Source of the DNA: Acidobacteriota bacterium
GTDB taxonomy: Bacteria; Acidobacteriota; Terriglobia; Bryobacterales; Bryobacteraceae
Length of the DNA: 64,000 nucleotides
NCBI GenBank assembly: GCA_018268935.1
Contig: JAFDVS010000024.1
Coordinates: 32,393 to 96,392, forward strand
Direction of reading: 5' to 3'
Under the pieces are notes generated by a model that saw only the letters and a list, made by a program, of their open reading frames with translations, searched no databases and was not told the origin of the DNA. This document shows positions 16,606-25,967 of the stretch, in pieces (position 1 is the first letter of the stretch; each line of letters begins with the position of its first letter). The position numbers and the translations under genes are program-made.

Positions 16606-18147
16606 ATGCCACGTGAGCGCATGTCGCGACGTCATTTTTTCTTTGGGCCGCTGCTGGCGGGTGCCATCCCTATGGCCGGATTCGGAAGCAGCGCTTCGCT
16701 GAAGACGCTGGGCTACAAATCGCCGAATGAGAAGCTCAATCTGGCCGCCATCGGCGCCGGCGGACAGCCTGCCTCGGATTTGCGCGCCGCGCATGCCGGC
16801 GTCGAGAACGTAGTCGCTCTGGCCGATGTCGATTGGGCTCGCGGGAAACCATCTTTTGACCGCTTTCCCAAGGCTGCGAAATTCAAAGACTTTCGCCAGA
16901 TGCTCGACAAAGCGGGGCGCGATATCGATGCCGTCGTCATCGGCACTCCCGATCATATGCATGCCACCTGCGCCGTCGCCTGCATGCAGGCCGGCAAGCA
17001 TGTCTATGTGGAAAAGCCGCTCACTCGTACTGCCTGGGAGGCGCGGCTGCTCACCGCTGCTGCGGAGAAATACAAAGTCGCGACGCAGATGGGCAACCAG
17101 GGCTATTCGCACGACGCCACTCGCGTCGCTTGCGAGATTTTCTGGTCCGGTGAAATTGGCGAAGTGAAGGAAGTACATGCCTGGACCGGCCGCCCGAGTT
17201 GGCCGCAGGAAATGCCGAAGCTGCCGTCACCAACGCCAGTGCCGGATACTCTCGATTGGGATCTTTGGCTGGGTGGCGCCGCGGCGCGTCCGTTCAGTGC
17301 GGGCGACGCCGAGTACAACACCTTCGTCGAAGAGCGCTCCAAACGCTACGGCCGCGGCGGGCAACGAGAGTTTGGTTTCTACCTGCCTTTCAATTGGCGC
17401 GGGTTCTACGATTTCGGCAGCAGCCTCATCGGCGACTGGGGCATTCACATTCTCGGGCCCGCCAATTGGGGGCTGCAACTCGATCCCCAGTATCTCCAAA
17501 GCGTCGAATGCATCAAGAAGAATTCACTGCCGCCCTTTACGTTCCCCGATGAGTTGACCCTTCGCTTCGATTTCGGGCCGCGGCCCGGCATGCCGCCCGT
17601 CAGTGTTTACTGGTACCACTATGGTGGCCCCGGTGATCCCTACAAGCCGGAAGGCATGACCGTGGAAGAATCGCGGAAGATTCCCGGTCAAGGGCCGCAG
17701 GTTGGCCCACCCAATCCCAGTCGTGGTGGTGGCGGCGGCAGCGGGCGGTCACCCATCAGCAGCGGGTACAACTCCATCTTCGTCGGATCGAAGGGATACC
17801 TTGGCACCAGCGGAAGAGGCGAAGGCGTCGGCCTGTTGCCCGGCAAACGCTGGGCGGAATATAAACTGCCCGACCCGTACCTGCAGCGCTCGCCCGGAGC
17901 AAGCACCGGATCGAATCATTCGGCCCACGCCCGCGATTGGGTTCGTGCCTGCAAAGGCGGAGCGCCGGCGTGCTCGAATTTCAGCATCGCCGGAAGATTC
18001 ACGGAATGGCTGGTGCTTGGCGCGGCTGCCGTGCACCACGAAGGCAAGTTGCTTTGGGACCACGCCAAGGGTGAGTTCAGCAACGGCAAAGACGTCAATA
18101 AGTGGGTGAAGCCCACGTTCCGCAAGGGTTGGGAGATCAAGCTGTAG
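16606..18147 (+). CDS. Tat-exported Gfo/Idh/MocA oxidoreductase
   Basis: The 513-residue protein has a Tat signal (MSRRHFFFG plus a hydrophobic stretch to about 30), then a Rossmann fold (NLAAIGAGGQ), the EKPLTR motif, and a long C-terminal substrate domain. Export with a nucleotide cofactor already bound is the reason such enzymes use Tat. It contains a Gly/Ser-rich loop (NPSRGGGGGSGRSP) that looks like a disordered insertion. The TIM-barrel gene downstream begins 11 bases later, and this pair is the usual module for oxidising a sugar and then isomerising or cleaving the keto-sugar. A TAGAAT -10 candidate lies at 16574-16579, giving a leader of about 20 bases. Confidence 0.92.
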   Translation: MPRERMSRRHFFFGPLLAGAIPMAGFGSSASLKTLGYKSPNEKLNLAAIGAGGQPASDLRAAHAGVENVVALADVDWARGKPSFDRFPKAAKFKDFRQMLDKAGRDIDAVVIGTPDHMHATCAVACMQAGKHVYVEKPLTRTAWEARLLTAAAEKYKVATQMGNQGYSHDATRVACEIFWSGEIGEVKEVHAWTGRPSWPQEMPKLPSPTPVPDTLDWDLWLGGAAARPFSAGDAEYNTFVEERSKRYGRGGQREFGFYLPFNWRGFYDFGSSLIGDWGIHILGPANWGLQLDPQYLQSVECIKKNSLPPFTFPDELTLRFDFGPRPGMPPVSVYWYHYGGPGDPYKPEGMTVEESRKIPGQGPQVGPPNPSRGGGGGSGRSPISSGYNSIFVGSKGYLGTSGRGEGVGLLPGKRWAEYKLPDPYLQRSPGASTGSNHSAHARDWVRACKGGAPACSNFSIAGRFTEWLVLGAAAVHHEGKLLWDHAKGEFSNGKDVNKWVKPTFRKGWEIKL

Positions 18148-18153
18148 AAGGAG
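18148..18153 (+). promoter_or_regulatory. Ribosome binding site deciding the TIM-barrel start
   Basis: AAGGAG directly follows the stop of the upstream oxidoreductase and lies 5 bases before ATG 18159. It fixes that ATG as the start rather than in-frame codons from 18102 that overlap the upstream gene. Confidence 0.75.
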
Positions 18154-18158
18154 ACTGC

Positions 18159-19118
18159 ATGCTTTACACGAGACGGGAGATTGGGAAACTAGCGCTGGCC
18201 GCCGGCTCCACGGGGTTGCTGGCAGCGAAGCCGAATTCGAATTTCGGCGGCGTGCAGATTGGCGCCATCACGTATAGCTTTCGCGCATTGCCTGGAAGCG
18301 CTGAGGAAACGCTGAAGTATTGTCTGGATTGTGGCATCAGTGCCATTGAAATGATGAGCACCGTGGCGGAAGGCTACGCCGGCGCCCCGGCGTCCCCTGC
18401 ACGTCCCGGTGGGCGCGGACAGATGACTCCCGAACAACGTGCCGCCATGCAGAAGGCCGCCGAAGAGACAAAGCAGTGGCGGCTCTCCGTGCCGATGGCG
18501 AAATACAAGGCTCTGCGCCGTATGTACGAAGACGCAGGCGTCAAAACCTACGCTTTCAAATTGCCCCCCACTATGGGCATGTCCGACGCCGAGTACGAAT
18601 ACATCTGGAATGTTGCCGAAACGCTGGGCGCCAATCACATCACCATGGAATTGCCCACCGACGATGCTCTGCTGCAGCGCGTAGCCGAGTACGCCGCCAA
18701 ACGCAAACTGCGGATCGCCTTCCACACCCATGGCCAAGGTGGATCGTCCGGCTTCGAAAAGGCGCTTGGCGCATCGCCCTATACGGCGCTGAACCTCGAT
18801 GTCGGCCACTACTTCGGAGTAACCGGCGAATCCCCCGTGCCGATCATCGAGAAATATCACGACCGCATCTCCAGCCTGCACCTGAAAGATCGCAAAGCCC
18901 CCGGAACCGGCGGAGGAGAAGGCAAGAAAGGTGGCGGCGGCGCGAACGTGCCTTGGGGTCAGGGCGGCACTCCGTTGAAGGAAATCCTCCAGGTGATGAA
19001 GAAGCGGAAGTTCAAATTCCCTGGCAGCATCGAGTACGAATACAATACGCCAGAAGGTTCCGACGTGTTGACCGAAGTGAAGAAGTGCGTTGCCTATTGC
19101 AAGGCGGCGCTGGCGTAG
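18159..19118 (+). CDS. Exported sugar phosphate isomerase/epimerase (xylose isomerase-like TIM barrel)
   Basis: This 319-residue protein has a Tat-like N-terminus (YTRREIGKLALAAGS) and an AP-endonuclease-2/xylose-isomerase-like TIM barrel. Supporting motifs are CGISAIEMMS near strand 1, NHITMELPTDD, RIAFHTHGQGG (metal His), LNLDVGHYFG (Asp and His) and ISSLHLKDRK, ending in GSIEYEYNTPE. These supply the Glu/Asp/His metal site of the family. Two Gly/Pro-rich loops (PASPARPGGRGQ and GTGGGEGKKGGGG) interrupt the barrel. Together with the preceding oxidoreductase it probably processes an oxidised sugar in the periplasm. Its stop directly abuts the stop of the convergent GNAT gene. Confidence 0.88.
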   Translation: MLYTRREIGKLALAAGSTGLLAAKPNSNFGGVQIGAITYSFRALPGSAEETLKYCLDCGISAIEMMSTVAEGYAGAPASPARPGGRGQMTPEQRAAMQKAAEETKQWRLSVPMAKYKALRRMYEDAGVKTYAFKLPPTMGMSDAEYEYIWNVAETLGANHITMELPTDDALLQRVAEYAAKRKLRIAFHTHGQGGSSGFEKALGASPYTALNLDVGHYFGVTGESPVPIIEKYHDRISSLHLKDRKAPGTGGGEGKKGGGGANVPWGQGGTPLKEILQVMKKRKFKFPGSIEYEYNTPEGSDVLTEVKKCVAYCKAALA

Positions 19119-19907
19119 TCAGTGTCCCAGCGCGTAGATCGTGTGCTCCGCGGTCACCGTGTAGCCCATCCGCGTGTAGACGGGCCGCCCCGCGGCGGAG
19201 GCATGCAAATAAGTCCGCTCTCCCAGCCCCGCCGCGCGTGACCGCTCCAGCACATCGCGCATCGTCGCCTCGGCATAGCCTTTCCGCTGTGTGTTGGGGC
19301 GGGTGGCCACAAAGGCGACATAGCGCATGCCATCCACATTGAAAACCGCGCTGCAACTCGCCGCTGTATCCTCAGTGCGGAGCATCGTAATCATCCGGTC
19401 CGGCGCACGCCACCATCCGTCTGTCTCCATCGTCAATGACCCAGGCTCGGCGATCGGCATCTGGTAAGCCGCCTCGTTCAGCCGCAGCACCGCATCACCG
19501 ATTCCGGCGGCGGATTCCGTGAGCCATACTCCCTCAGGCTTAGCGCGCCCCGGTTCCAGGCGGGTAGCTTCCATGCCGGTGAGAGGCATCACGGGCGCCA
19601 ATCCAGCCTGACTCAATACATCCTGAATGTCCGGCAGCAGCGGCCCCATCAGGTCGTGGCAGAGCACAAACATCCAGGGCAGTCTTCGCATCGCCGCCCA
19701 ATCGAGTGTCTCCTCCAGGGCCGCGTGGAAATCCCCCACCGAGTCCGGCGGTGCGGTGCTCACCGCGATGTTGAAGAAAAACGCCGGAAAGCCGCTCCAG
19801 GAAATACCCACCAGTTCGTCCCGTTTCGACTCGAAGCCTGGGTTGTCGCGGTTGAGCACATCCCACGCGTCCAGAAAAATTCGGTTTGACTCGATTGCCT
19901 TCTCCAT
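19119..19907 (-). CDS. GNAT family N-acetyltransferase
   Basis: The 262-residue protein has a GNAT acetyl-CoA site in its C-terminal half: YVAFVATRPNTQRKGYAEATM covers strand beta4 and the RxxGxA-type pyrophosphate loop, followed by LHASAAGRPVYTRMGY, a common terminal motif. The N-terminal half (about 1-110) is a second, diverged acetyltransferase-like region (MEKAIESNRIFLDAWDVLNR). The substrate is unknown. It lies 11 bases downstream of the methyltransferase gene on the same strand, so the two are probably co-transcribed. Confidence 0.85.
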   Translation of the reverse strand: MEKAIESNRIFLDAWDVLNRDNPGFESKRDELVGISWSGFPAFFFNIAVSTAPPDSVGDFHAALEETLDWAAMRRLPWMFVLCHDLMGPLLPDIQDVLSQAGLAPVMPLTGMEATRLEPGRAKPEGVWLTESAAGIGDAVLRLNEAAYQMPIAEPGSLTMETDGWWRAPDRMITMLRTEDTAASCSAVFNVDGMRYVAFVATRPNTQRKGYAEATMRDVLERSRAAGLGERTYLHASAAGRPVYTRMGYTVTAEHTIYALGH

Positions 19908-19918
19908 GAGCGTCCCAA

Positions 19919-20926
19919 CTATCGCCGCGAGAGAATCACCGCTTCCGGCGACTGCTCCAATCGCCGGATTTCGTTCTGTGAGAATCCGCAGTTTGTGTAC
20001 ATCTCATCGTATTCGGCGAAGGTATACGCATCGCCTTCCGGTGTGGACGCCAGCATGATCATACTGAACGTGGCTGCATCGGGAGGTGTGATGCGGTCAT
20101 CATTCGGTACAAACTCGAGTGTCGCCACAACTCCATCCGGCTTCAGCGCGCCATGCACCTTGCGCATCAACCCCTCCACCACACTCTTGTTGAAGTGATG
20201 ATGGAAGTTGGTGATCAGGACCACGTCGTAATCGTTGCCAAACTCCACTTCGAAAGCGCTGCCTTCAATCGTGTGCCAGCGTTCCAGCACTCCGGCGCTG
20301 GTGGCGTGCTCACGGGCAATGTCCAGCACCGGTGTCCAATCGAGCGCATAAATCTGTGCGTTGGGATTGCGCCGGGCAATGGTGATTCCGAACAAACCGT
20401 GACCCGCGGCGAGATCCAGAACCTTCATCGGCTTTCCTTCATCGGCGCCAACGAAGCCGGCGATTGCCTCAGAAGCGGGCATCATCATCGCCATCATCGA
20501 ACGCGCGAAGTCTTCCCACACCGGGTTCTCTCGCGACATCGTTCCGCCCTCATCGTTGAGCAGCGTGCCGCCTTTCTTCACCACGCCCAGCAGATCATCG
20601 AAAGCTCGTCTCAACGTGCTGCCCGCGAACAGTGCGGCAACACCGCCGAAGTATGCCGGTGAATGGCGGTCCAGAAACAGGCGGCTGTCCAGCGTCAACC
20701 CGTACTGCCCGTTCTCTTTTGTCAGGAATTGATGCACAGTGAGAAAGTCGCAGAGTACACGTATCCCTTTCGGAGAGGCATGGCAGTGCTGGCTCAGCGA
20801 CTCCACCGTCGTGTGACCGCCGGCAATCGCCGTGAACAATCCAAGATCAATGGCGCCTTTGAGCGCCGAAGTCAGTTGATAGCCGCTGAGGGCCTGAAGG
20901 AGGCGGGCCGGAGTTGGATGAGACAT
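19919..20926 (-). CDS. SAM-dependent methyltransferase (O-methyltransferase family 2-like)
   Basis: With ATG 20926 the protein is 335 residues. An N-terminal winged-helix dimerisation domain (LLQALSGYQLTSALKGAIDLGLF) is followed by a class I SAM fold: motif I VLDLAAGHGLFGI, an acidic residue in IYALDW, and the post-motif segment DVVLITNFHHHFN. The architecture matches small-molecule O-methyltransferases such as those acting on phenolics or polyketides. The substrate is not deducible. An AAGGTG stretch about 9 bases upstream supports ATG 20926; a GTG four codons earlier is the alternative. The gene precedes the acetyltransferase gene in a likely two-gene unit. Confidence 0.88.
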   Translation of the reverse strand: MSHPTPARLLQALSGYQLTSALKGAIDLGLFTAIAGGHTTVESLSQHCHASPKGIRVLCDFLTVHQFLTKENGQYGLTLDSRLFLDRHSPAYFGGVAALFAGSTLRRAFDDLLGVVKKGGTLLNDEGGTMSRENPVWEDFARSMMAMMMPASEAIAGFVGADEGKPMKVLDLAAGHGLFGITIARRNPNAQIYALDWTPVLDIAREHATSAGVLERWHTIEGSAFEVEFGNDYDVVLITNFHHHFNKSVVEGLMRKVHGALKPDGVVATLEFVPNDDRITPPDAATFSMIMLASTPEGDAYTFAEYDEMYTNCGFSQNEIRRLEQSPEAVILSRR

Positions 20927-20986
20927 GCGTTCGGACACCTTACCATGAAATGCTTGGCGTTCGCCAAATTCCGGATTCCCGCGGAT

Positions 20987-21604
20987 TCACTTCAAGTGCA
21001 CCAGCCCGCGCTGCACGGCAGTAATCACCGCCTGCGTCCGATCGTTCACGCCCAACTTTTCGAAAATGTGGGTCATGTGGATGCGCACCGTCTTCTCCGC
21101 AATCCCCAGCGTGGTGCCGATATCCTGATTGCTCATCCCCTGCGCGAGCAATTCCACCACTTCCAGTTCACGCGCCGTCAATTCATCCGCGGGATGCCTC
21201 TGCCCTAACAACCGCGCCAGCGCCGGAGGCAAATACCTTTTCCCCCGCATTGCCGATTCGATCGCCTGCACCAGTTCCTCCGCCGAGGCGTCCTTGGTGA
21301 GATACGCCACTGCTCCTGCTTCCAACGCCCGATGCACGTCCTCGCTGCCCTCATAGTTCGACAGCACCACAATGCGCGCAGTCTCGTCGCTATCGCGAAT
21401 GGCACGAATGGCGTCGAACCCCGACATGCCCGGCAGCCGCAGATCCATGATCACTACATCCGGCTTGTGCTGGCGGTACAACCTGACCGATTCGAAACCG
21501 CTCTGCGTCTCCGCCACGATTGTCATGTCCTCGCGACCGTCAATCACCGTCCGCAGAGCCAGCCGCGCGAAGTATTGATCCTCCACAATCAGGATGCGAA
21601 TCAT
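20987..21604 (-). CDS. NarL/FixJ-type response regulator
   Basis: The real start is ATG 21604, which overlaps the histidine kinase stop in ATGA, giving 205 residues. The receiver domain shows acidic pocket E8-D9, phospho-acceptor Asp54 in IMDLRLPG and the conserved Lys in YLTKDAS. The C-terminal LuxR-type helix-turn-helix (LTARELEVVELLAQGMSNQDIG and KTVRIHMTHIFEKLG) binds DNA. It should be phosphorylated by the kinase encoded immediately upstream and regulate target promoters. A longer open frame extends upstream into the kinase gene but is not a plausible N-terminus. Confidence 0.94.
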   Translation of the reverse strand: MIRILIVEDQYFARLALRTVIDGREDMTIVAETQSGFESVRLYRQHKPDVVIMDLRLPGMSGFDAIRAIRDSDETARIVVLSNYEGSEDVHRALEAGAVAYLTKDASAEELVQAIESAMRGKRYLPPALARLLGQRHPADELTARELEVVELLAQGMSNQDIGTTLGIAEKTVRIHMTHIFEKLGVNDRTQAVITAVQRGLVHLK

Positions 21605-24378
21605 GCCGTGCCCGCCGGATAAGGAATGGATGCCGTCAACGTAGTGCCGCCCCCAATGCGGGTCACAATCTCGATGTCCCCACCGAAACGCCGCGCCCGC
21701 TCGCGCACGATTTCCAGGCCGAAATGCCCGTGCGCCACCGCGCCCGGATCGAAGCCCTTCCCATCGTCCTCCACCAGCGCCACCAGCCGGTCTTCGGCAA
21801 AACGCAAGCGCACCAGTATCCGCGATGGAGCCCCATGTTGCAAAGCGTTGGTCACCGCCTCCTGGCAAATACGAAGCACATTCTGCGCCAGTTCTCCTGG
21901 CAACGGCACCGGCTGCCCGCTCACCTCCACTTTCGAAGTGACACTGGTGTTCGAAGTCATCTCCGCCACCGCGTTCTGCAGCGCCAGTTCCAATCCGGGT
22001 AATTCCGGCTCATTGCTTCGCAAATCCCAGATCACGCGGCGTGCCTCGGCGCGATAGTGCTGCACCATGCTCCGTGCGGTTTCCACTACGGCTGCCGCGT
22101 TCTCCGGCTTGTCGCGCAGCCGCTGCAGCGCGGCATCCAATTGCCAGGAAATCGCCGAGAACCCCGCCAGCAGCGTATCGTGCCATTCCCTCGATATGCG
22201 ATTCCGTTCGGCGATTACGGCCCGGTAGCGGCCCTTCACCAGATACAGCCGCCATTGATAGAACAGATAGAACAGCCCGGCCAGCGCAATCACGAAGAGC
22301 AGTCGGAAAGCCAACGTTTCGTAGAAGCGCGGCGGTTGATCGAGTTCCAGGCGCGAAGCCGGCCCCCACTCGCCGCCCGGTTCCCTCGCCGCCACCCATA
22401 GCGTGTGCTTCCCCGCCGGCAGGCTGTTGAATCGCAGGGTGCGCTCCGCCCCGGCGCCAATCCAATCCGCTCCCTCCAGCCGGTAGCGAAATTCGATTCG
22501 CTCCGCGGAGCCAAGCCGTGGTGCGGTGAAGTGCACTGTGTGAACGCGCGCTTCCCTGGAATCCGATTCCATCACGACGGTGGGTGGCGGCAACACCTTG
22601 CGGCCTCCCGGTTGAATCCGCACCACGCCGCGCACAGTCGGGAACCATAGCATGCCGTCATGATTCTTCCATCCCGAAGGGAAGCCCACATTCTGACACT
22701 CGATGGTCCGCAATCCATCGTCCTGCCCGTACATCTGCGGTTCCAGCTTGCTTCGTTTCCCAGCCAGCAACTCCTCGATGTGCGCCGTTGCCACCGCGAA
22801 GATTCCCGCCGGCGAAGAGAGCCACAACCATCCCCGGCCATCGTCCAACACCGTGTAAGCAGGCAGGGCCGGAAGCCCATGCCGCTGATCGAGCGTCCTC
22901 ACCGCACCCGAGTTCACCAGCGTAATTCCGTTGGCGCGTGTAGTGGCCCAAATCCGCCCCGCCGTATCTTCTCCCAACGAAGTGACACTCGCATGCGGCA
23001 GCCCTTCCACTCGAATCGGAGCGCCATCCATGCGCCACAATCCGTCCAAACCTCCGGCCCACACCTTACCTTTGCCGTCGATCAACAGGGCACTCACGTT
23101 TGTTGCCTTCAGCACCGGTGGCGATGTGTCTGGCTGCCCGCCGGGAAAATAATGCAGCCCCACGCTGCTCCCCATCCACATGCCGCCCTTCGCGTCAAAC
23201 GCCATCGAATACGCCTGGCGCGGATAGCGCCGCCATCCGTTTTCTGTTCGCTCCAGCAATTCCTGCCATGTGCTGACCCACAGCACGCCGGCAGGCGATG
23301 CGGCCGTGGCCCGAATCAACACATCCAGGTCCGGCAGCGGCAATCGCAGGCGTTCCATCTGGCCGGCATGAAAACGGTATAGTCCGCTGCGCCAGGATCC
23401 AATCCAAAGATTCCCCTCGCGATCCCCCGAGAGGGTGGAAATGAACTGCCCGCCCAATCCTTCCGCAATCCCAAACGGCGATACTGGTGTGCTCTTCCAG
23501 CGGCTCAGACCGGCCCTGCTCCCAATCCACAGGTTGCCCTCGCCGTCTTCAAACAGGTTGTGCACGAAGTCATCCGGCAAGCCTTGGCGGGATGTCCACG
23601 CGTCGACGCCCCTCGCGGTTAGGCGATACAATCCGTTGCCCCAAGTGGCGGCCCACACCACCCCATCGCGATCCTCCAAAACATACGTTACCGGTCCTGG
23701 GACTCCCGCCACACGCGTCAAACGCATCGCCGCATCGGCGCGATACAGCCCGTCATCCGTGCCGATCCATAGCAAAGCTTTCTGTCCCTTTACTACCGCA
23801 AGCGGACGCACATGCGCCGGCAACACCCTTTCACAGTCACGGCCGAACAGCCCTTCAGCAGATGCGATGTATTCTCCCGCGATAGCCTGCCAGCTCGGAT
23901 TGCCCGTGCGCAAATCGGCGCACACGCGCTGTGCCCCGTCTTTCCGCCAATTCCAGAGTCCATTCGGCCCTAATCCTACAGGCCCATCCGCGCCCCCATC
24001 CAGCGAATCGAATCGCAGCTCAAAATGCCGCGCCGAAACTACAGCCCGCGACGGGAAATGATAAGCGCCCGCATCACGCGACGCCACCCACACATCACCG
24101 TTGCGAGAAGCCGCCACAGCCGTAATCCACTCACGGCTTACGCCTGTCTTTGCGTCCAGCACCAGCGGTGTGAATCGCAGCCCATCGAAGCGTGCGGCCC
24201 CGCCCGCTGTTCCGATCAGCAGGTAACCCTCGGGTGACTGGGCGATCGAAGTGATGTAGTTCTGTGGCAGTCCATCTTCCACCTGCCAGTGGCGCTTCGC
24301 ATACTGCGAGATGGCCACGCCCGGGTCCAGAGCGAGGACCGGGCTCGCCGCCAGCAGCAACCACGGAACCAGTATCAC
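21601..24378 (-). CDS. Hybrid two-propeller sensor histidine kinase (Reg_prop, Y_Y_Y, HisKA_3, HATPase_c)
   Basis: This 925-residue membrane kinase has a signal segment, a periplasmic array of Reg_prop beta-propeller repeats (about 30-600, with recurring EDRDGVVWAATWGNGLYR-type units), a Y_Y_Y Ig-like domain (about 600-680), one membrane helix (about 687-705), the HisKA_3 dimerisation domain with phospho-acceptor His733 in REWHDTLLAG, and HATPase_c (QEAVTNALQHG, VEDDGKGFDP, HFGLEI). It resembles the sensor half of Bacteroides hybrid two-component systems for glycans, but its regulator is a separate protein. The GTG start overlaps the stop of the upstream MBL gene by 4 bases, so ligand processing and sensing may be linked. 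Confidence 0.93.
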   Translation of the reverse strand: MILVPWLLLAASPVLALDPGVAISQYAKRHWQVEDGLPQNYITSIAQSPEGYLLIGTAGGAARFDGLRFTPLVLDAKTGVSREWITAVAASRNGDVWVASRDAGAYHFPSRAVVSARHFELRFDSLDGGADGPVGLGPNGLWNWRKDGAQRVCADLRTGNPSWQAIAGEYIASAEGLFGRDCERVLPAHVRPLAVVKGQKALLWIGTDDGLYRADAAMRLTRVAGVPGPVTYVLEDRDGVVWAATWGNGLYRLTARGVDAWTSRQGLPDDFVHNLFEDGEGNLWIGSRAGLSRWKSTPVSPFGIAEGLGGQFISTLSGDREGNLWIGSWRSGLYRFHAGQMERLRLPLPDLDVLIRATAASPAGVLWVSTWQELLERTENGWRRYPRQAYSMAFDAKGGMWMGSSVGLHYFPGGQPDTSPPVLKATNVSALLIDGKGKVWAGGLDGLWRMDGAPIRVEGLPHASVTSLGEDTAGRIWATTRANGITLVNSGAVRTLDQRHGLPALPAYTVLDDGRGWLWLSSPAGIFAVATAHIEELLAGKRSKLEPQMYGQDDGLRTIECQNVGFPSGWKNHDGMLWFPTVRGVVRIQPGGRKVLPPPTVVMESDSREARVHTVHFTAPRLGSAERIEFRYRLEGADWIGAGAERTLRFNSLPAGKHTLWVAAREPGGEWGPASRLELDQPPRFYETLAFRLLFVIALAGLFYLFYQWRLYLVKGRYRAVIAERNRISREWHDTLLAGFSAISWQLDAALQRLRDKPENAAAVVETARSMVQHYRAEARRVIWDLRSNEPELPGLELALQNAVAEMTSNTSVTSKVEVSGQPVPLPGELAQNVLRICQEAVTNALQHGAPSRILVRLRFAEDRLVALVEDDGKGFDPGAVAHGHFGLEIVRERARRFGGDIEIVTRIGGGTTLTASIPYPAGTA

Positions 24379-25952
24379 CGTGAGAACATTGTCGCAAAGC
24401 TGTTCCAGGCCACCGGACGGCCGTGCACTGGCACAATAGTGTCCACCTTCACACCCAGCCGGCGCACGTGGTCGAAAAGCGCCTTGTTCTCCGCCGTCGC
24501 CTTGCCCGTTCCCGGCGGATCGAACAGGTCCGCCTCAATCACCATCCGTTCCTTGGGCAGGTACACCATCAGCATGCCCTCCACGTGCTGCAGCGGTTGC
24601 ACGAAGGAAATGTGCATCGAGCGCTTCTCATCGGCCAGCACGTAGTTCTCCCGCACCGTCTCATATTGATAGCCCTCGCTCAACTCCGTCGGAGGCCACA
24701 GCGAAACCATATCCGGCGCCAGCGTGCGTGGCGCATAGTTCAGGAAATCGCGGTTGAAGAATTCGAAGTTCTTCCATTGCGTAATGATCGTTGCCCCGAT
24801 GTGCATGTAGGTGCGCAGCCCGCCGGCGTGATCGAAATGCTGGTGCGTATTCACCACGTAGCGAATCGGCTTGTTCGGAATGAGTTTCACCACCTCCTCA
24901 ATCACGGCCAGGCTACGTGCTTCATCGAGCGGCGCTTCCACCACCGCGATGTATTTCTCAAACTCGACGGCTACGCTGTTGTGCGATCCGCCCCCCAGCA
25001 GGTATACGCCTTCGGCCAGCCGTGTCGTTTCCACTTTCACCGCATGATCGGCCCGCCGCACGGCTTCCGGCACGGCCACGGCATCCGGACATACATTCGC
25101 CTGCACCTTGTCCAACTTCCCGCCAAACCCGTTATGCCCCGCGCTCACATTCAGCGCCCCGAAGTTATCATCCCAGCCGTCGTGGTGATGCCATACAGTG
25201 GGGAACCGAATTCCGTTTCCCGCATCGACGTAGGTTTCATCGGCGAACTCATGTTCGTAATTCATGTCGCCCAGCACCGGGTCCGGTACCCACGTATGAA
25301 TCCGCTGCAGCAGATTGCGCGGATTGATAGTAGCGTCCACGCGATACTTCCCGAACATGGTGATGGAGACCACGGTCATCTTTTCCGGCGCCGTGGTGTG
25401 GCCATCGCGGCCCATTTCACCCAGTTCCCAACGCCACACCGCTTTCGGATTTGCCCCCGGCAGCTTCGCTGCTTTCAGGAAACCATGCGGATTGAGCCAC
25501 AGATCCAACTGCCAGCGTTCGGCGTCCTCCGGCGGCGCCGCCACGGGCGGGCCCTCGCCATCTACATGCCAACCGAACCGGCCGTTCACGGCGAAGGTTT
25601 GCTTGCGCTGCTGTTGAAGCGGAGTCCCCCCACGCCAGCCCTGCCCGTACTTCCACGAGGCCGGATTCTTCCCCGGCGCCCGCTCGAAGCGTTCCAGCAT
25701 CGTGCCCGCTTCCCAATTCATCGTGCGCGAAAAATTCTCCAGTGCGTCGATCCGCGGCCAATCGACGTTCCATGCCGATTCCCGCTGCTGCCCGACGACT
25801 CCTGCATACGCCGTGCCCGACACGGTGACACACCGCACTTTGTCCGCGCCAATCGCTCGTTCCGCCGCCGCCAGCACCGGCTTCGGGTCGACATAGCCCG
25901 GCCGCAACTGCCCGAACACGGGAAGAGCCAACAACAGGGTGAGAGCAAACAT
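24375..25952 (-). CDS. Secreted metallo-beta-lactamase-fold hydrolase with a large N-terminal domain
   Basis: The 525-residue protein has a signal peptide (1-14), an uncharacterised domain at about 20-305, and a metallo-beta-lactamase domain whose zinc motif THQHFDHAGG begins at residue 369 after the GVYLLGGGSHNSVAVE strand. The N-terminal domain, rich in Trp and in paired beta-strand-like segments, reminds me of LolA-like lipoprotein carriers, but this is inference. Substrate unknown. The gene opens the run MBL-kinase-regulator, each joined by a 4-base overlap, and begins 15 bases after the ribulokinase stop. A CACAAT hexamer ends 7 bases before the ATG, so it may also have its own leaderless promoter. 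Confidence 0.87.
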   Translation of the reverse strand: MFALTLLLALPVFGQLRPGYVDPKPVLAAAERAIGADKVRCVTVSGTAYAGVVGQQRESAWNVDWPRIDALENFSRTMNWEAGTMLERFERAPGKNPASWKYGQGWRGGTPLQQQRKQTFAVNGRFGWHVDGEGPPVAAPPEDAERWQLDLWLNPHGFLKAAKLPGANPKAVWRWELGEMGRDGHTTAPEKMTVVSITMFGKYRVDATINPRNLLQRIHTWVPDPVLGDMNYEHEFADETYVDAGNGIRFPTVWHHHDGWDDNFGALNVSAGHNGFGGKLDKVQANVCPDAVAVPEAVRRADHAVKVETTRLAEGVYLLGGGSHNSVAVEFEKYIAVVEAPLDEARSLAVIEEVVKLIPNKPIRYVVNTHQHFDHAGGLRTYMHIGATIITQWKNFEFFNRDFLNYAPRTLAPDMVSLWPPTELSEGYQYETVRENYVLADEKRSMHISFVQPLQHVEGMLMVYLPKERMVIEADLFDPPGTGKATAENKALFDHVRRLGVKVDTIVPVHGRPVAWNSFATMFSR

Positions 25953-25967
25953 GCTCTCTATTGTGTA

